Part shown: positions 30,647 to 38,195 of the stretch, one piece after another | Numbering within the stretch: the stretch's first letter is position 1 | How the letters are laid out: every line of letters begins with the position of its first letter | NCBI GenBank assembly: GCA_964344295.1 | Contig: CAYFMR010000011.1 | Location: 1-38,195, forward strand | Source of the DNA: JAAYFJ01 sp964344295 | GTDB lineage: Bacteria; Bacillota; Clostridia; Tissierellales; Peptoniphilaceae | Direction of reading: 5' to 3' | DNA length: 38,195 nucleotides | The notes under the pieces: generated by a model | What the model saw: the letters and a program-made list of their open reading frames with translations, nothing else | Databases searched by the model: none | Told to the model about the DNA's origin: nothing | Made by a program: the position numbers and the translations under genes

Positions 30647-32143
30647 TTACTCGTTTTCCAATAAGGGATTCGCCATGGGAGTTTCGTATTGACTCTCTTT
30701 TTGGAACTCCGCCAACGCCTTGCGGGCGCGTGCCATCGATGCCAGGGTGCCGGGACCGCCCATGCACCCGCCTTGGCATGCCATGCCTTCCAAAAGATAC
30801 CCGTCTCTCTTGCCCGCCTTGGCCAACCGCATCACCTTCACACACTCATGCAGGCCGTCGGCGCACTCGTAAAGCACCTCCCGTGACGGATCCAACTCGC
30901 GAATCACGCCCTCTACCGCTGCCGCCACGCCGCCGGAAACCGCAAAGCCGCGGCCCAGTCCGGAAGCGTGATTGACCTCTTCGGTGACCTCTAACTCTGC
31001 CAATTCAATATCCTTGGCGACAAACATGCCCATCAGCTCCTCAAAGGTGAGGACAAAGTCCACATAATTGACCAAGTCCCCCTCTAAGGCTTCCAGCTTT
31101 TTGGAAATACACGGCCCGATAAATACGATCTTCGCCTGTTCATCATTGTGGCGAATATGCTTGGCCGTAGCAATCATCGGCGAAGCACTGTCCGAGATGT
31201 ACTGGATCTGCTCAGGGAATAGCGTCTCCACCATCCCCGCCCATGACGGGCAGCAGCTGGTGGCCATATAACTCGTCTTTTCCGGCACATTCGCCAAAAA
31301 TTCCTTAGCCTCCTTCATCGCCTCAATGTCAGCGCCGACGCCCACTTCCATCACATCGTCAAAGCCTAGTTGGCGAATCCCCTCAAACACTTGCTCTGGA
31401 GATACCATGGGTCCAAACTGGCCAATAAACGCCGGAGCCACAATGGCCAAATGGCGGCCGCCCTGACGCATCGACTTAATCAATTGATAAATCTGGGACT
31501 TATCCCCAATGGCCCCAAAGGGACAATGGGCCAAACACTGCCCACAGCTCACGCACAGCTTCTCATTGATCTTGGCACGACCTAGGTGATCCGATGAAAT
31601 GGCATTGACCCCGCAGGCTTCGGCACAAGGTCGATCATACTTGATGATGGCCCCATAGGGACAGGCCTCCTGGCAACGGCCACAACGGATGCACTTATCC
31701 TGATCAATGACCGCTCCCGTGCGCTGCATCGTCACCGCTCCCACCGGACACACATTCATGCAGGGATGGGCCAAGCACTTGCGACAATGGGTCGTCACCT
31801 CCACCGTCTTCGTGGGGCAGGCCTCACAGGCAAAGCTGATCACATTCACCAAAGGCGCCAAGAAAATACGATGATCCACATCCACTTCCTCCAGGCCCTC
31901 AGCCAAATGCCCGAGCTCCGCCGCCGATCGCACCGGAAGCCCTAACGTTAAACGCAGCAGCTCACCTACAATCGCCCGCTCCTTAAACACACTGTCGCGA
32001 TAGTTGGCCACCTCGCCGGGAATGATCTTGATAATCGCCTCTCCCAAGCCCTTGGCCAACGGCTCATCGCCATACGCTAAACGGGCCACCTCGGCAAACA
32101 CCTTCCGCCGAATGGTGATGACATCGGTATAAATCTCAAACAT
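30647..32143 (-). CDS. Monomeric [FeFe] hydrogenase, group B-like
   Basis: A 498-residue cytosolic hydrogenase. The N-terminal part has a Cys/His-rich segment (CEACP, HCRKC, HPCMNVC; 106-132) and 4Fe-4S ferredoxin repeats (CIRCGRCQEACPYGAI; CVSCGQCLAHCPFGAI, with additional Cys173/Cys177). The H-cluster motifs are L1 TSCCPSW (295-301), L2 GPCISKKLE (Cys345) and L3 EGMACQGGCMGGPG (Cys456, Cys460). All four ligands and the proton-transfer Cys are kept. The N-terminus (IRRKVFAEVARLAY) and L2 GPC match group B/TIGR04105-type enzymes. Direction (H2 evolution or uptake) is not readable. It starts 9 bases after the [2Fe-2S] protein. Maturases HydEFG are not in the window. Confidence 0.93.
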   Translation of the reverse strand: MFEIYTDVITIRRKVFAEVARLAYGDEPLAKGLGEAIIKIIPGEVANYRDSVFKERAIVGELLRLTLGLPVRSAAELGHLAEGLEEVDVDHRIFLAPLVNVISFACEACPTKTVEVTTHCRKCLAHPCMNVCPVGAVTMQRTGAVIDQDKCIRCGRCQEACPYGAIIKYDRPCAEACGVNAISSDHLGRAKINEKLCVSCGQCLAHCPFGAIGDKSQIYQLIKSMRQGGRHLAIVAPAFIGQFGPMVSPEQVFEGIRQLGFDDVMEVGVGADIEAMKEAKEFLANVPEKTSYMATSCCPSWAGMVETLFPEQIQYISDSASPMIATAKHIRHNDEQAKIVFIGPCISKKLEALEGDLVNYVDFVLTFEELMGMFVAKDIELAELEVTEEVNHASGLGRGFAVSGGVAAAVEGVIRELDPSREVLYECADGLHECVKVMRLAKAGKRDGYLLEGMACQGGCMGGPGTLASMARARKALAEFQKESQYETPMANPLLENE

Positions 32144-32152
32144 GGAATACCT

Positions 32153-32416
32153 CTACTTTCTCTCTCCCAACACCTCTTCGTTGGCATCCATGATCATCTG
32201 CATGATACCCTGAGAAGTGGCACGCTTCACAACCTCACCATCCACCAACACATAAGGGCAATCCTGCTCCGACTCCTTGCACATCTTTAGGCAAGTCACC
32301 GTCTCAATCTCCAAATCCAAACCGGGTATCGTCTCGTAAAGAGCTTCCACCTGATCATAAATGGTCATCGCTCCCGTCATCACGCAGCGAGACCCCATAC
32401 AAATTACGACTTTCAT
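32153..32416 (-). CDS. Thioredoxin-like [2Fe-2S] ferredoxin
   Basis: An 87-residue protein of the thioredoxin-fold [2Fe-2S] family (NuoE C-terminal domain-like). Ligands are probably Cys6, Cys11, Cys42 and Cys46 (CMGSRC and CLKMC), with an extra Cys53. The family hallmark CxxxxC...CxxxC is complete. It sits 9 bases upstream of the [FeFe] hydrogenase and is likely its electron partner. ATG 32416 follows GGGGTG. Confidence 0.9.
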   Translation of the reverse strand: MKVVICMGSRCVMTGAMTIYDQVEALYETIPGLDLEIETVTCLKMCKESEQDCPYVLVDGEVVKRATSQGIMQMIMDANEEVLGERK

Positions 32417-32447
32417 AACACACCCCATTTCTGTTTGTCATGTGTCT

Positions 32448-32477
32448 ATTTTATCACAATCCCTCTCCTCGTGTCAC
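32448..32477 (-). promoter_or_regulatory. Promoter of the ferredoxin-hydrogenase operon
   Basis: GTGACA (32472-32477) and TAAAAT (32448-32453), spacing 18, each 5/6 to consensus. The leader is about 25 bases. No terminator is seen between here and the ABC ATPase end, so the five genes may be one transcript. Confidence 0.6.
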
Positions 32478-32555
32478 CTCAAACGCCCTGCTTTTCGGCA
32501 AAAAGAAGCGGAAAAAGCCAAACGCTCTGCCAACTCCACCTCCGTTTTTACGCAT

Positions 32556-32586
32556 ACAAAAAGACCTGTCCGAGGACAGATCTTTT
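32556..32586 (-). terminator. Terminator of the aminotransferase gene
   Basis: AAAAGA/TCTTTT outer and CTGTC/GACAG inner pairs (32559-32586) with one mismatch, 22 bases after the stop. Confidence 0.8.
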
Positions 32587-32607
32587 GATGACTCATCGCA
32601 AAGAAGC

Positions 32608-33795
32608 TTATTTCATTTCAGCTTTGATGACTTCAGCTAAACGTTTGATACCTTCTTCGATTTGGTCTTCTTGCATGCAGCTGTAGTTTAAGCGGAAGCA
32701 GTTTTCGCGAGCGTTTCTAGCGAAGAATGCGCCGCCGGGAACGTAAGCAACTTTTTTGTCGATGGCTTTAAGAGCTAAGTCGCGAGCGTTCATGTAGTCG
32801 GGAAGTTCTACCCATAGGAACAAGCCGCCTTCGGGGTTCGTCCAGGTTACGCCTTCGGGGAAGTATTTTTCCATAGCGCCAACCATGACGTTTTTACGTT
32901 TTCCGTATACATCAATGATTTTTTTGATGTGTTCTTCTAGATCGTTGTCATCAAGGAATTGAGCTAATTCCATTTGAGTCACTGTGGAGGATTGTAAGTC
33001 AGCACCTTGTTTGATCTTGTTTAGTTTGTCTAATACTTCAGGAGAAGCACAGAACCAACCCATACGGATACCAGGGCTGAATACTTTGGAGAAAGTACCC
33101 ATGAATACTACGCGGCCTTCAGTGTCCAAGCTCTTTAAGGAAGGTTGGATTTCGCCTTCGAAGCGAAGTTCACCGTAGGGGTTATCTTCCAAGATAGCTA
33201 CATCATATTTATTAGCTAGTTCAATCAGACCTTTACGTCTTTCTAACGTCCAAGTTTTACCGGAGGGGTTTTGGAAGTCGGAAATCGCGTAGATGAATTT
33301 AACTTTGCCTTTGTTTTCTTCTAAGTGTTTTTCCAGTTGATCCAGTTTCATACCGTCGTCGTCTAGTTCAACTTCGCGGAAATCGGGTTCGTAAGCTTTG
33401 AAAGCATTAAGAGCGCCTAGGTAAGTGGGGCTTTCTACGATGACGATATCGCCGGGATCGATGAAAGCTTTACCCATGAAGTCAAGACCTTGTTGAGATC
33501 CGGAAAGAATTAATAACTCTTCGGGGGTTGATTTGTAACCAACTTTAGCCATACGGTCGCAGATGTGTTCACGTAGGTGATAGTCACCATCGGTGGGGCC
33601 GTATTGTAAAGCTTGACGACCTTTTTCGTCCATAACTTTGTTAGAAGCTGCTTTCCAAGCTTCAACGGGGAACATTTCCGGAGCGGGAAGGCCACCGGCG
33701 AAGGAAATGATGGAGGGATCTTTCGTTAAAGCTAAAAGCTCACGAATTTCAGAAGCCTTCATATTGTCCATTCTTCTTGCAAATTTTAATGCCAT
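32608..33795 (-). CDS. PLP-dependent aminotransferase (class I/II, LysN/2-aminoadipate-like)
   Basis: A 395-residue fold-type I aminotransferase. The PLP lysine is Lys237 in GTFSKVFSPGIRMGW. The other anchors are SGSQQGLDFMGK (98-109), DFQNPSGKT (173-181) and the aspartate of EDNPYGELRF (Asp204). The N-terminal ISFAGGLPAPEMFPVEA and LQYGPTDG are typical of LysN and similar aromatic/2-aminoadipate aminotransferases. Its codons are noticeably simpler and more AT-ending than its neighbours', and its promoter is near consensus, so it is probably highly expressed. The amino-acid substrate is not determined. AGGAG precedes ATG 33795. Confidence 0.93.
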   Translation of the reverse strand: MALKFARRMDNMKASEIRELLALTKDPSIISFAGGLPAPEMFPVEAWKAASNKVMDEKGRQALQYGPTDGDYHLREHICDRMAKVGYKSTPEELLILSGSQQGLDFMGKAFIDPGDIVIVESPTYLGALNAFKAYEPDFREVELDDDGMKLDQLEKHLEENKGKVKFIYAISDFQNPSGKTWTLERRKGLIELANKYDVAILEDNPYGELRFEGEIQPSLKSLDTEGRVVFMGTFSKVFSPGIRMGWFCASPEVLDKLNKIKQGADLQSSTVTQMELAQFLDDNDLEEHIKKIIDVYGKRKNVMVGAMEKYFPEGVTWTNPEGGLFLWVELPDYMNARDLALKAIDKKVAYVPGGAFFARNARENCFRLNYSCMQEDQIEEGIKRLAEVIKAEMK

Positions 33796-33849
33796 AGTTT
33801 TTCGACTCCTCTCACTATTAGAATTAGTTAATCATTTGACTACTATGTT

Positions 33850-33878
33850 AAGTATACCCTCTAACTTAGCAATTGTCA
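33850..33878 (-). promoter_or_regulatory. Strong promoter of the aminotransferase gene
   Basis: A perfect -35 TTGACA (33873-33878), a 17-base spacer, and TATACT (33850-33855, 5/6). Start of transcription near 33843 leaves a leader of about 48 bases. Confidence 0.8.
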
Positions 33879-33926
33879 ACTGCAACGGCGGCTTTCTCCG
33901 AAGTTATGCCGATCCGTCTACCCTGC

Positions 33927-34025
33927 TTATCCTCGCGGATTGGGAAGCTTTTGCTTCCCCTTGGTCAAAGTTTTACCGGAAGATTTCTCAGCCATCGGAA
34001 AAGGCCTTCTTGCACAAAATGTCAT
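33927..34025 (-). CDS. Possible small basic protein (32 aa), doubtful
   Basis: A 32-codon frame on the minus strand lies 18 bases after the ilvA stop, with GGGAG 6 bases before its ATG. The product is basic (MTFCARRPFPMAEKSSGKTL is the first part, then Lys-rich). It matches no family I can place and may be a chance frame in a repeat-like stretch. The rest of the 250-base spacer holds the aminotransferase promoter and a GGGAAGC/GCTTCCC hairpin (33942-33959) without a U run. Confidence 0.25.
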   Translation of the reverse strand: MTFCARRPFPMAEKSSGKTLTKGKQKLPNPRG

Positions 34026-34043
34026 CTGCGACTCCCGGAAATC

Positions 34044-35237
34044 TTAGCGGTCCATAAAGAACCGATAACCGGCATGGGCCAAGTTGCGATAAATATCGTT
34101 GCGATGCTCGATGTTGCGCGATTCCACCACAATGCGCACCACCATATTCTCCATATCCGCCTTGGCGTGATCGGCGTATTGATCGATGGTCAAAATATTG
34201 GTCCCCATGGACTGCAACAGCTGCAACAAATTTAAAAGTTCCCCCGGCTTATTCAAGACCGGCACGGTGATCTCCGTCAACCGCCCACTTTTAAATGAGC
34301 CCAAGGAAATGACCTTGGAAATGGTATTTAAATCCACATTCCCTCCGGAGATGATGGCCACCGTCTTGCCCGTCACGGGCACCTTCTCATAAATGACAGC
34401 GGCCACAGCAGCGGCCCCGGCCCCTTCTGCCATCATCTTCTCATGCTCCATCAAATGGAGCATGGCATAGGCGATTTCTTCCTCATCCACGGTGACGATA
34501 TCGTCTACGTAGTGGCGCACCACCTCGAACGTGTTTTCTCCCGGCATCCGCACGGCAATCCCATCGGCGATGGTGGATGCGCGAGGCAGCTCCACCCGTC
34601 GACCCATCTCCACACTCTCTTTCATGGAAGCGATGTTTTTCGCCTGGACACCATAGACCTTGCAGCTTGGTTTTTTCTCCTTAATGGCCATGGCCACCCC
34701 GGAGATCAATCCACCTCCGCCAATGGACACGATGACGTTGTCCACATCCGGCACCTGTTCCAAAATCTCCAGACCGATGGTGCCTTGGCCCGCCATGACA
34801 TCTAAGTCGTCAAAGGGATGGATCATCGTATAGCCATACTCCTCCCGAAGACGCAGCGCTTCCTGGTAAGCGTCATCGTAGACCCCATCGACTAACACCA
34901 CCTTACCGCCATAGCCCTTGGTCGCCTCCACCTTGGACAGCGGCGCAGCGGAGGGGATGCAAATGGTCGAAGCAATGCCCTGCTTTGTGGCTGACAACGC
35001 CACCCCTTGGGCGTGGTTCCCCGCCGAGCAGGCGATGACGCCGCGGCGTTTTTCCTCATCGGAAAGGCGGTTGAGCTTGTTGTAAGCCCCCCGCAGCTTA
35101 AAAGAGCCGGTCAGCTGCAAATTCTCGCATTTTAACCCAATGTCCGCCCCCGGATAATTTAACGGCAACACCGGCGTGCGCTTCGCCATCGGTGCCAAAA
35201 CCTCCCGAGCTTTTTCAATATCTGCTAAATGGTTCAT
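34044..35237 (-). CDS. ilvA: Threonine ammonia-lyase (threonine deaminase) with ACT domain
   Basis: A 397-residue PLP enzyme of fold type II that turns threonine into 2-oxobutyrate and ammonia. The PLP lysine is Lys47 in GSFKLRGAYNKL. The phosphate loop SIGGGGLISGVA and IACSAGNHAQGVA are present. A C-terminal ACT domain (about 325-397; EITVPVLNKPGELLNLLQLL) should bind an effector amino acid. The single ACT domain and 400-residue length fit the catabolic/TdcB-related form as well as short IlvA. ATG 35237 follows GGAGG; an upstream extension overlaps DUF951. It is last in a four-gene overlapping operon. Confidence 0.93.
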   Translation of the reverse strand: MNHLADIEKAREVLAPMAKRTPVLPLNYPGADIGLKCENLQLTGSFKLRGAYNKLNRLSDEEKRRGVIACSAGNHAQGVALSATKQGIASTICIPSAAPLSKVEATKGYGGKVVLVDGVYDDAYQEALRLREEYGYTMIHPFDDLDVMAGQGTIGLEILEQVPDVDNVIVSIGGGGLISGVAMAIKEKKPSCKVYGVQAKNIASMKESVEMGRRVELPRASTIADGIAVRMPGENTFEVVRHYVDDIVTVDEEEIAYAMLHLMEHEKMMAEGAGAAAVAAVIYEKVPVTGKTVAIISGGNVDLNTISKVISLGSFKSGRLTEITVPVLNKPGELLNLLQLLQSMGTNILTIDQYADHAKADMENMVVRIVVESRNIEHRNDIYRNLAHAGYRFFMDR

Positions 35238-35241
35238 TCGA

Positions 35242-35487
35242 TCAGTCCTCCGGTTCTTCGTCTTGTGGGGGCTCGTAGTGCACAATACTTATCCACTTAC
35301 CCTCCGGCGTTTGAATTTTTCTCAGCCTTTTATGAAAATCCATGCGCGGCAGCCAAATCTGACGATGGCAACCCAAACACTCCAGCTTAATATCCACTCC
35401 GGTGCGCAAGATTTCCCAGTGATTCTCTCCACACGGGTGACCTTTTTTTAACGTGACGTGGTCACCGACACGGTATTTTGGCTTCAT
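35242..35487 (-). CDS. DUF951 family protein
   Basis: An 81-residue protein of the DUF951 family, common in Firmicutes and of unknown role. It carries the family core YRVGDHVTLKKGHPCGENHW and DIKLECLGCHRQIWLPRMDF, with Cys19, Cys37 and Cys40 and His17 forming a plausible zinc site. The tail is acidic (EPPQDEEPED). It overlaps the mscS stop by 4 bases (ATGA) and ends 4 bases before ilvA begins. Linkage of DUF951 and MscS genes is, as I recall, common in Clostridia. Confidence 0.92.
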   Translation of the reverse strand: MKPKYRVGDHVTLKKGHPCGENHWEILRTGVDIKLECLGCHRQIWLPRMDFHKRLRKIQTPEGKWISIVHYEPPQDEEPED

Positions 35488-36353
35488 ACGTCCCCCTTTA
35501 CCTGATTCATCGTCATCTTCACTTCCATCCGCGGATAAGGAATGTCAATATCCACCTTGTCCAAGGCCTCCTTAGCCACCTGGCGGATCTTACGCTCCGC
35601 TGCCCACTGTAGCCCCGGTGCCACCATGGCATACACCTGCACCGCCATGGCCGAATCCTGAAACGCCGAAACCCCTTGCACCAGCGGTCCTTCCACAAAA
35701 TCCGGGTCGTTTCCTGCCATGGCCCTCATGGCGTCACTTAAAACCCCTACGGCGGTATCAATATCTGCCGTGTAGGAAATGGGCACCTGTACCAAAGCCC
35801 GGGCCGGACCGCGACTATAGTTCGTCACCGTCTTGATCTCCCCGTTGGGAATGATGTGCAAAGATCCATCAAAATCTAAGAGCTTGGTGGTCCGCACCCC
35901 CAACTCCTTCACCGTGCCCATAAAATCCCCGGTCTTCACCAAATCCCCCACGGAAAACTGATCTTCCCAAAGGATAAAGAACCCGGAAATCACATCCTTG
36001 ACCAAACTCTGCGCCCCAAAGCCGATGGCCAACGCCCCGACTCCCGCTGTGGCTACCAGCGATGCCGTGTTAATGCCAAAGATCTCCAACACCGCCGTCA
36101 GAGCGGCAAACCATACAATTACCTTAGTCACCGCCTTGGCCATCATGGTCACCGTACGCACGCGGCCAGGATTATCTGCCAGCTTGCGACTGGCCACATG
36201 GTCGCCCCACCGCTGAATCAACCGGGCCAACACATTGACCACCAGCCACGCAATGAAAAGGGTGACGAAAATACTCACCAAATCTCCCCAGACATTCAAG
36301 TGACCGGCCTCATCCACGAGAAAGGGAAAGGTACGTAATAGATTATTCTTCAT
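35484..36353 (-). CDS. MscS-family small mechanosensitive channel
   Basis: A 289-residue inner-membrane channel that releases solutes on osmotic down-shock. Three transmembrane helices (about 22-45, 70-92, 96-118) end with the glycine/alanine-rich pore helix ATAGVGALAIGFGAQSLVKD. The beta domain (GDLVKTGDFMGTVKELGVR, NGEIKTVTNYSRGPAR) follows. Length and order match the MscS/YkuT group. The ATG lies inside the preceding gene (11-base overlap), so it is translationally coupled to it. Confidence 0.93.
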   Translation of the reverse strand: MKNNLLRTFPFLVDEAGHLNVWGDLVSIFVTLFIAWLVVNVLARLIQRWGDHVASRKLADNPGRVRTVTMMAKAVTKVIVWFAALTAVLEIFGINTASLVATAGVGALAIGFGAQSLVKDVISGFFILWEDQFSVGDLVKTGDFMGTVKELGVRTTKLLDFDGSLHIIPNGEIKTVTNYSRGPARALVQVPISYTADIDTAVGVLSDAMRAMAGNDPDFVEGPLVQGVSAFQDSAMAVQVYAMVAPGLQWAAERKIRQVAKEALDKVDIDIPYPRMEVKMTMNQVKGDV

Positions 36354-38025
36354 CTCGGCCCTCCTCTACCGGCTCCTCCGGTGATGCCTCATCCGGTGCC
36401 GCTTGTGTGCCTTCTGACGGAGCGCCCTCTTCTGTCGACGCCCCATCCTCCAACGGGTTTTCCTGGGTTGTCGGCGCTTCCGGCTCCTCAGAATCCGACG
36501 GTGCCGTGGGCTGTTCCTGAGCTGCGACCACCTTGGTCAAATCCGTGTGATCCCCGTAGACGATCGCCAACGTGTCCCCTGCCATCTGCAATTCCCGAAT
36601 CGTGAAATCCGTGCGGTAGTAAAGACTCGGCGTCTCCTCCTGATCCCCGTAGCCGGCGATCTCCGTGGCAGAATAGACGTAATTCGTGCCATCGTGGCGT
36701 AAAAAACTCACTGCCGGGACTGCCGGCACCACCTTAGACAGCGATTTCAACTGGCGGTTAAAACTTTCCAGTACGTCGCCGTGTAAGATCCACAGCGTAT
36801 TCCCATCCCACTGGGCATTTTTAAACAAGGCGATGGGCACAGCCTTTCGCTCTTCGTTGCGCAGCCAATAAAGATTTTGATTCGTCACCGCATAAACGTC
36901 GTTGCCCTTTAAAAAGACCTTCATCACCACTTCGTTATCAAAGTCGTAATTGCGGATATTTTCGCCTTCCGCACGCACAATGCGAGAGCGATACCCCTGC
37001 TCACGGGTCACCATCGTGGCGACGATAAAATGGTTCGGATTTTCCACATCATAAGAAAGGATAAATTCTCCCGTAGAAAAGAGCGGAGTCAACTCCTGGT
37101 CATCCTTCATCAGGCTCAACAACTCCCCATCCGGCGTGCGACGGTGCATCACGCGATAATCACCGGCTTCGCCCATGGTGACCACGTTATACCCGCCGCC
37201 GGAAATATAGCCGACCTGCTCCCCGTTAGCATCGAGCACCGTCGTGTCCTGGGTCAAATGATTCACCGCATAAATGCGATCTCCCAAGAAAAACACGCGG
37301 CCCAAGTCCGGATTTTCCACCAGCCACTGCTCCTCCCCGGTGGGGCTATACCACGCCAAGCTGTTCAGATCCCAAAAACGCAGACCCTGATCCGTGTACT
37401 TTACGCTTTGCATCTGCTCCGTCGTGCAATACACCGACTTTTGCACAGCCAACGTGCGCCCCTTACGCGGCTTGCGGCCCCGAAAAAAGAGCGACCCGAT
37501 TAAAAGAGCCAATACCAACACGCCGACGAGGATTCCTTGTGTCTGACGAGGAATCCTCGACGGCTTCTTGCTCCTATGCTTCCTGCGCTTCGGTTTTGGC
37601 CGGCGTTTCTTAGGCGGCTTGCGATCGTCTTCTAAGACCAACTCCACCTCCCGAGGCCTGCCCTCTGGCGTGACCTCGCCCGGCGTGCTTTGGCGCGCCT
37701 GCTCATCTGCACCCACGGCAGATGCCTTGCCCTCGACTCGCTCTGTCGACCCGGATGCCGGCTCCGGCTTCGGGGACGGCTCCTCGACCTTGCGGCCCCG
37801 AGGGCGACGCGGTGTCTGACGCTTCTTCCTTCGCCTTTGGCCCAAGGGGTTCCACAAAGGCTTCTCCTCCTCCACCGGCGCATACGTTTCCCGCAAGGGC
37901 ACCCCCTCATCCTCCCCGCGGCTAATGCGGATGGGCTGAGACGCTCCGGGCTCCGTCGGCTTATTCGTGTCTATGGGATCCATCGGGGTCGGTTCCCCGT
38001 GGTCATTTCGTTCTCTATCGTTCAT
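36343..38025 (-). CDS. Large membrane-anchored protein, DUF5711-like, with basic/disordered N-terminus and acidic tail
   Basis: A 560-residue protein of unknown role. Residues 1-135 are charged and disorder-prone, with Arg/Lys-rich patches (63-79, 138-160). A single membrane helix (164-181, GILVGVLVLALLIGSLFF) follows. The outer part (about 190-490) has many strand repeats such as LGDRIYAVNHLT, GNDVYAVTNQNLYWL and GTNYVYSATEIAGY, suggesting a propeller-like sensor domain. The last 65 residues are Glu/Pro/Ser-rich. It reminds me of DUF5711 proteins of Clostridia; this is from memory. AGGAGG and ATG 38025 are clear. It is first in the operon with mscS, DUF951 and ilvA. Confidence 0.78.
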   Translation of the reverse strand: MNDRERNDHGEPTPMDPIDTNKPTEPGASQPIRISRGEDEGVPLRETYAPVEEEKPLWNPLGQRRRKKRQTPRRPRGRKVEEPSPKPEPASGSTERVEGKASAVGADEQARQSTPGEVTPEGRPREVELVLEDDRKPPKKRRPKPKRRKHRSKKPSRIPRQTQGILVGVLVLALLIGSLFFRGRKPRKGRTLAVQKSVYCTTEQMQSVKYTDQGLRFWDLNSLAWYSPTGEEQWLVENPDLGRVFFLGDRIYAVNHLTQDTTVLDANGEQVGYISGGGYNVVTMGEAGDYRVMHRRTPDGELLSLMKDDQELTPLFSTGEFILSYDVENPNHFIVATMVTREQGYRSRIVRAEGENIRNYDFDNEVVMKVFLKGNDVYAVTNQNLYWLRNEERKAVPIALFKNAQWDGNTLWILHGDVLESFNRQLKSLSKVVPAVPAVSFLRHDGTNYVYSATEIAGYGDQEETPSLYYRTDFTIRELQMAGDTLAIVYGDHTDLTKVVAAQEQPTAPSDSEEPEAPTTQENPLEDGASTEEGAPSEGTQAAPDEASPEEPVEEGRDEE

Positions 38026-38042
38026 AACATCCTCCTAGAGGC

Positions 38043-38071
38043 ATTATACAATAACGGCTCCAAGGGTACAA
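38043..38071 (-). promoter_or_regulatory. Promoter of the DUF5711-like operon
   Basis: Perfect TATAAT (38043-38048) with weak -35 TTGTAC (38066-38071), spacing 17. It is read leftward into the operon. Confidence 0.6.
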
Positions 38072-38173
38072 CACACCCGGCTTGTCCCTTTTTCCGAATA
38101 TGTGGAAATTCCCGGACAGCGAACGGCCCCCATGATAGAGTAAAGCCGAAAGAAACAAGGAGGCGAACGAATA

Positions 38174-38195
38174 TTGGATTTACGCGTTGAAAAAT
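38174..38195 (+). CDS. Start of an unidentified gene running off the right edge
   Basis: A TTG codon at 38174 follows AAGGAGG (38157-38163) by 10 bases and opens a frame, Met-Asp-Leu-Arg-Val-Glu-Lys, to the edge. Such short starts are seen in TetR-family regulators, but seven residues do not identify a protein. It is divergent from the DUF5711-like operon. Confidence 0.5.

Noticed and set aside
33942..33959. Terminator of ilvA at the GGGAAGC/GCTTCCC hairpin
   Set aside because: No U run follows on the minus strand and it lies about 85 bases past the stop; kept only as a hairpin.
36343..38195. Long plus-strand frames opposite the DUF5711-like gene
   Set aside because: Arg/Pro/Ser-rich antisense translations of a charged gene with no ribosome site.
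1..38195. CRISPR array, tRNA, rRNA or insertion sequence
   Set aside because: No regular spaced repeats, cloverleaf-like sequences, rRNA cores or transposase motifs were seen on either strand.

Overview
This window is about 38.2 kb of draft bacterial chromosome with two 100-base N gaps (8674-8773 and 28217-28316). It looks like an anaerobic Bacillota, probably a Clostridia or Tissierellia relative of moderate GC. The reasons are AGGAGG-type ribosome sites at nearly every gene, sigma-A-like promoters with 16-18 bp spacers, a zinc-ribbon S18, NiaR of the 3H family, DUF951 and DUF1292 proteins, a group B-like monomeric [FeFe] hydrogenase, and NAD made through NadX/NadA rather than NadB. No rRNA, tRNA, CRISPR array, phage or insertion sequence was recognised.

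Layout, left to right. The first 22 codons of tuf (EF-Tu) lie at the left edge on the minus strand, below a small unknown gene. A plus-strand ZIP metal transporter (zupT) converges on dinB (Pol IV) across a perfect bidirectional terminator. A five-gene NAD operon follows (nadA-nadC-niaR-nadX-flavin oxidoreductase); its promoter overlaps a perfect 42-bp palindrome. Next come a 477-aa lipoprotein with a gapped upstream region, a YbaK-type deacylase, and a complete oligopeptide ABC transporter operon (oppB-C-D-F-A). Then come pyrG with a sulfurtransferase, a trio of poorly known genes (radical SAM, small P-loop ATPase, DUF6648-like), and msrA-DNA methyltransferase-pepD-DUF1292. The rpsF-ssb-rpsR operon has a structured leader. 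It is followed by an rRNA/tRNA methyltransferase-hypothetical-SGNH hydrolase operon and a divergent, atypical proC. After the second gap lie a NitT/TauT-type ABC transporter and, upstream in the same run of genes, a [2Fe-2S] protein and an [FeFe] hydrogenase. The right part carries a well-promoted PLP aminotransferase and a tightly overlapping set (large membrane-anchored acidic-tail protein, MscS channel, DUF951, threonine deaminase). At the extreme right edge is the start of a plus-strand gene.

How the genes work together. Peptide import (Opp), a peptidase (PepD), threonine deamination and an aminotransferase fit an amino-acid-fermenting anaerobe. The hydrogenase and its [2Fe-2S] partner would handle reducing equivalents.

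The most notable sequence-level result is that the CTP synthase has histidine where the family's glutaminase nucleophile cysteine should be, and proline in the neighbouring oxyanion loop. It is therefore predicted to use free ammonia rather than glutamine. Other points of interest are the dual-purpose palindrome before nadA, the hydrogenase-transporter gene set, the solitary DNA methyltransferase coupled to msrA, and the ProC homologue with two altered signature motifs.
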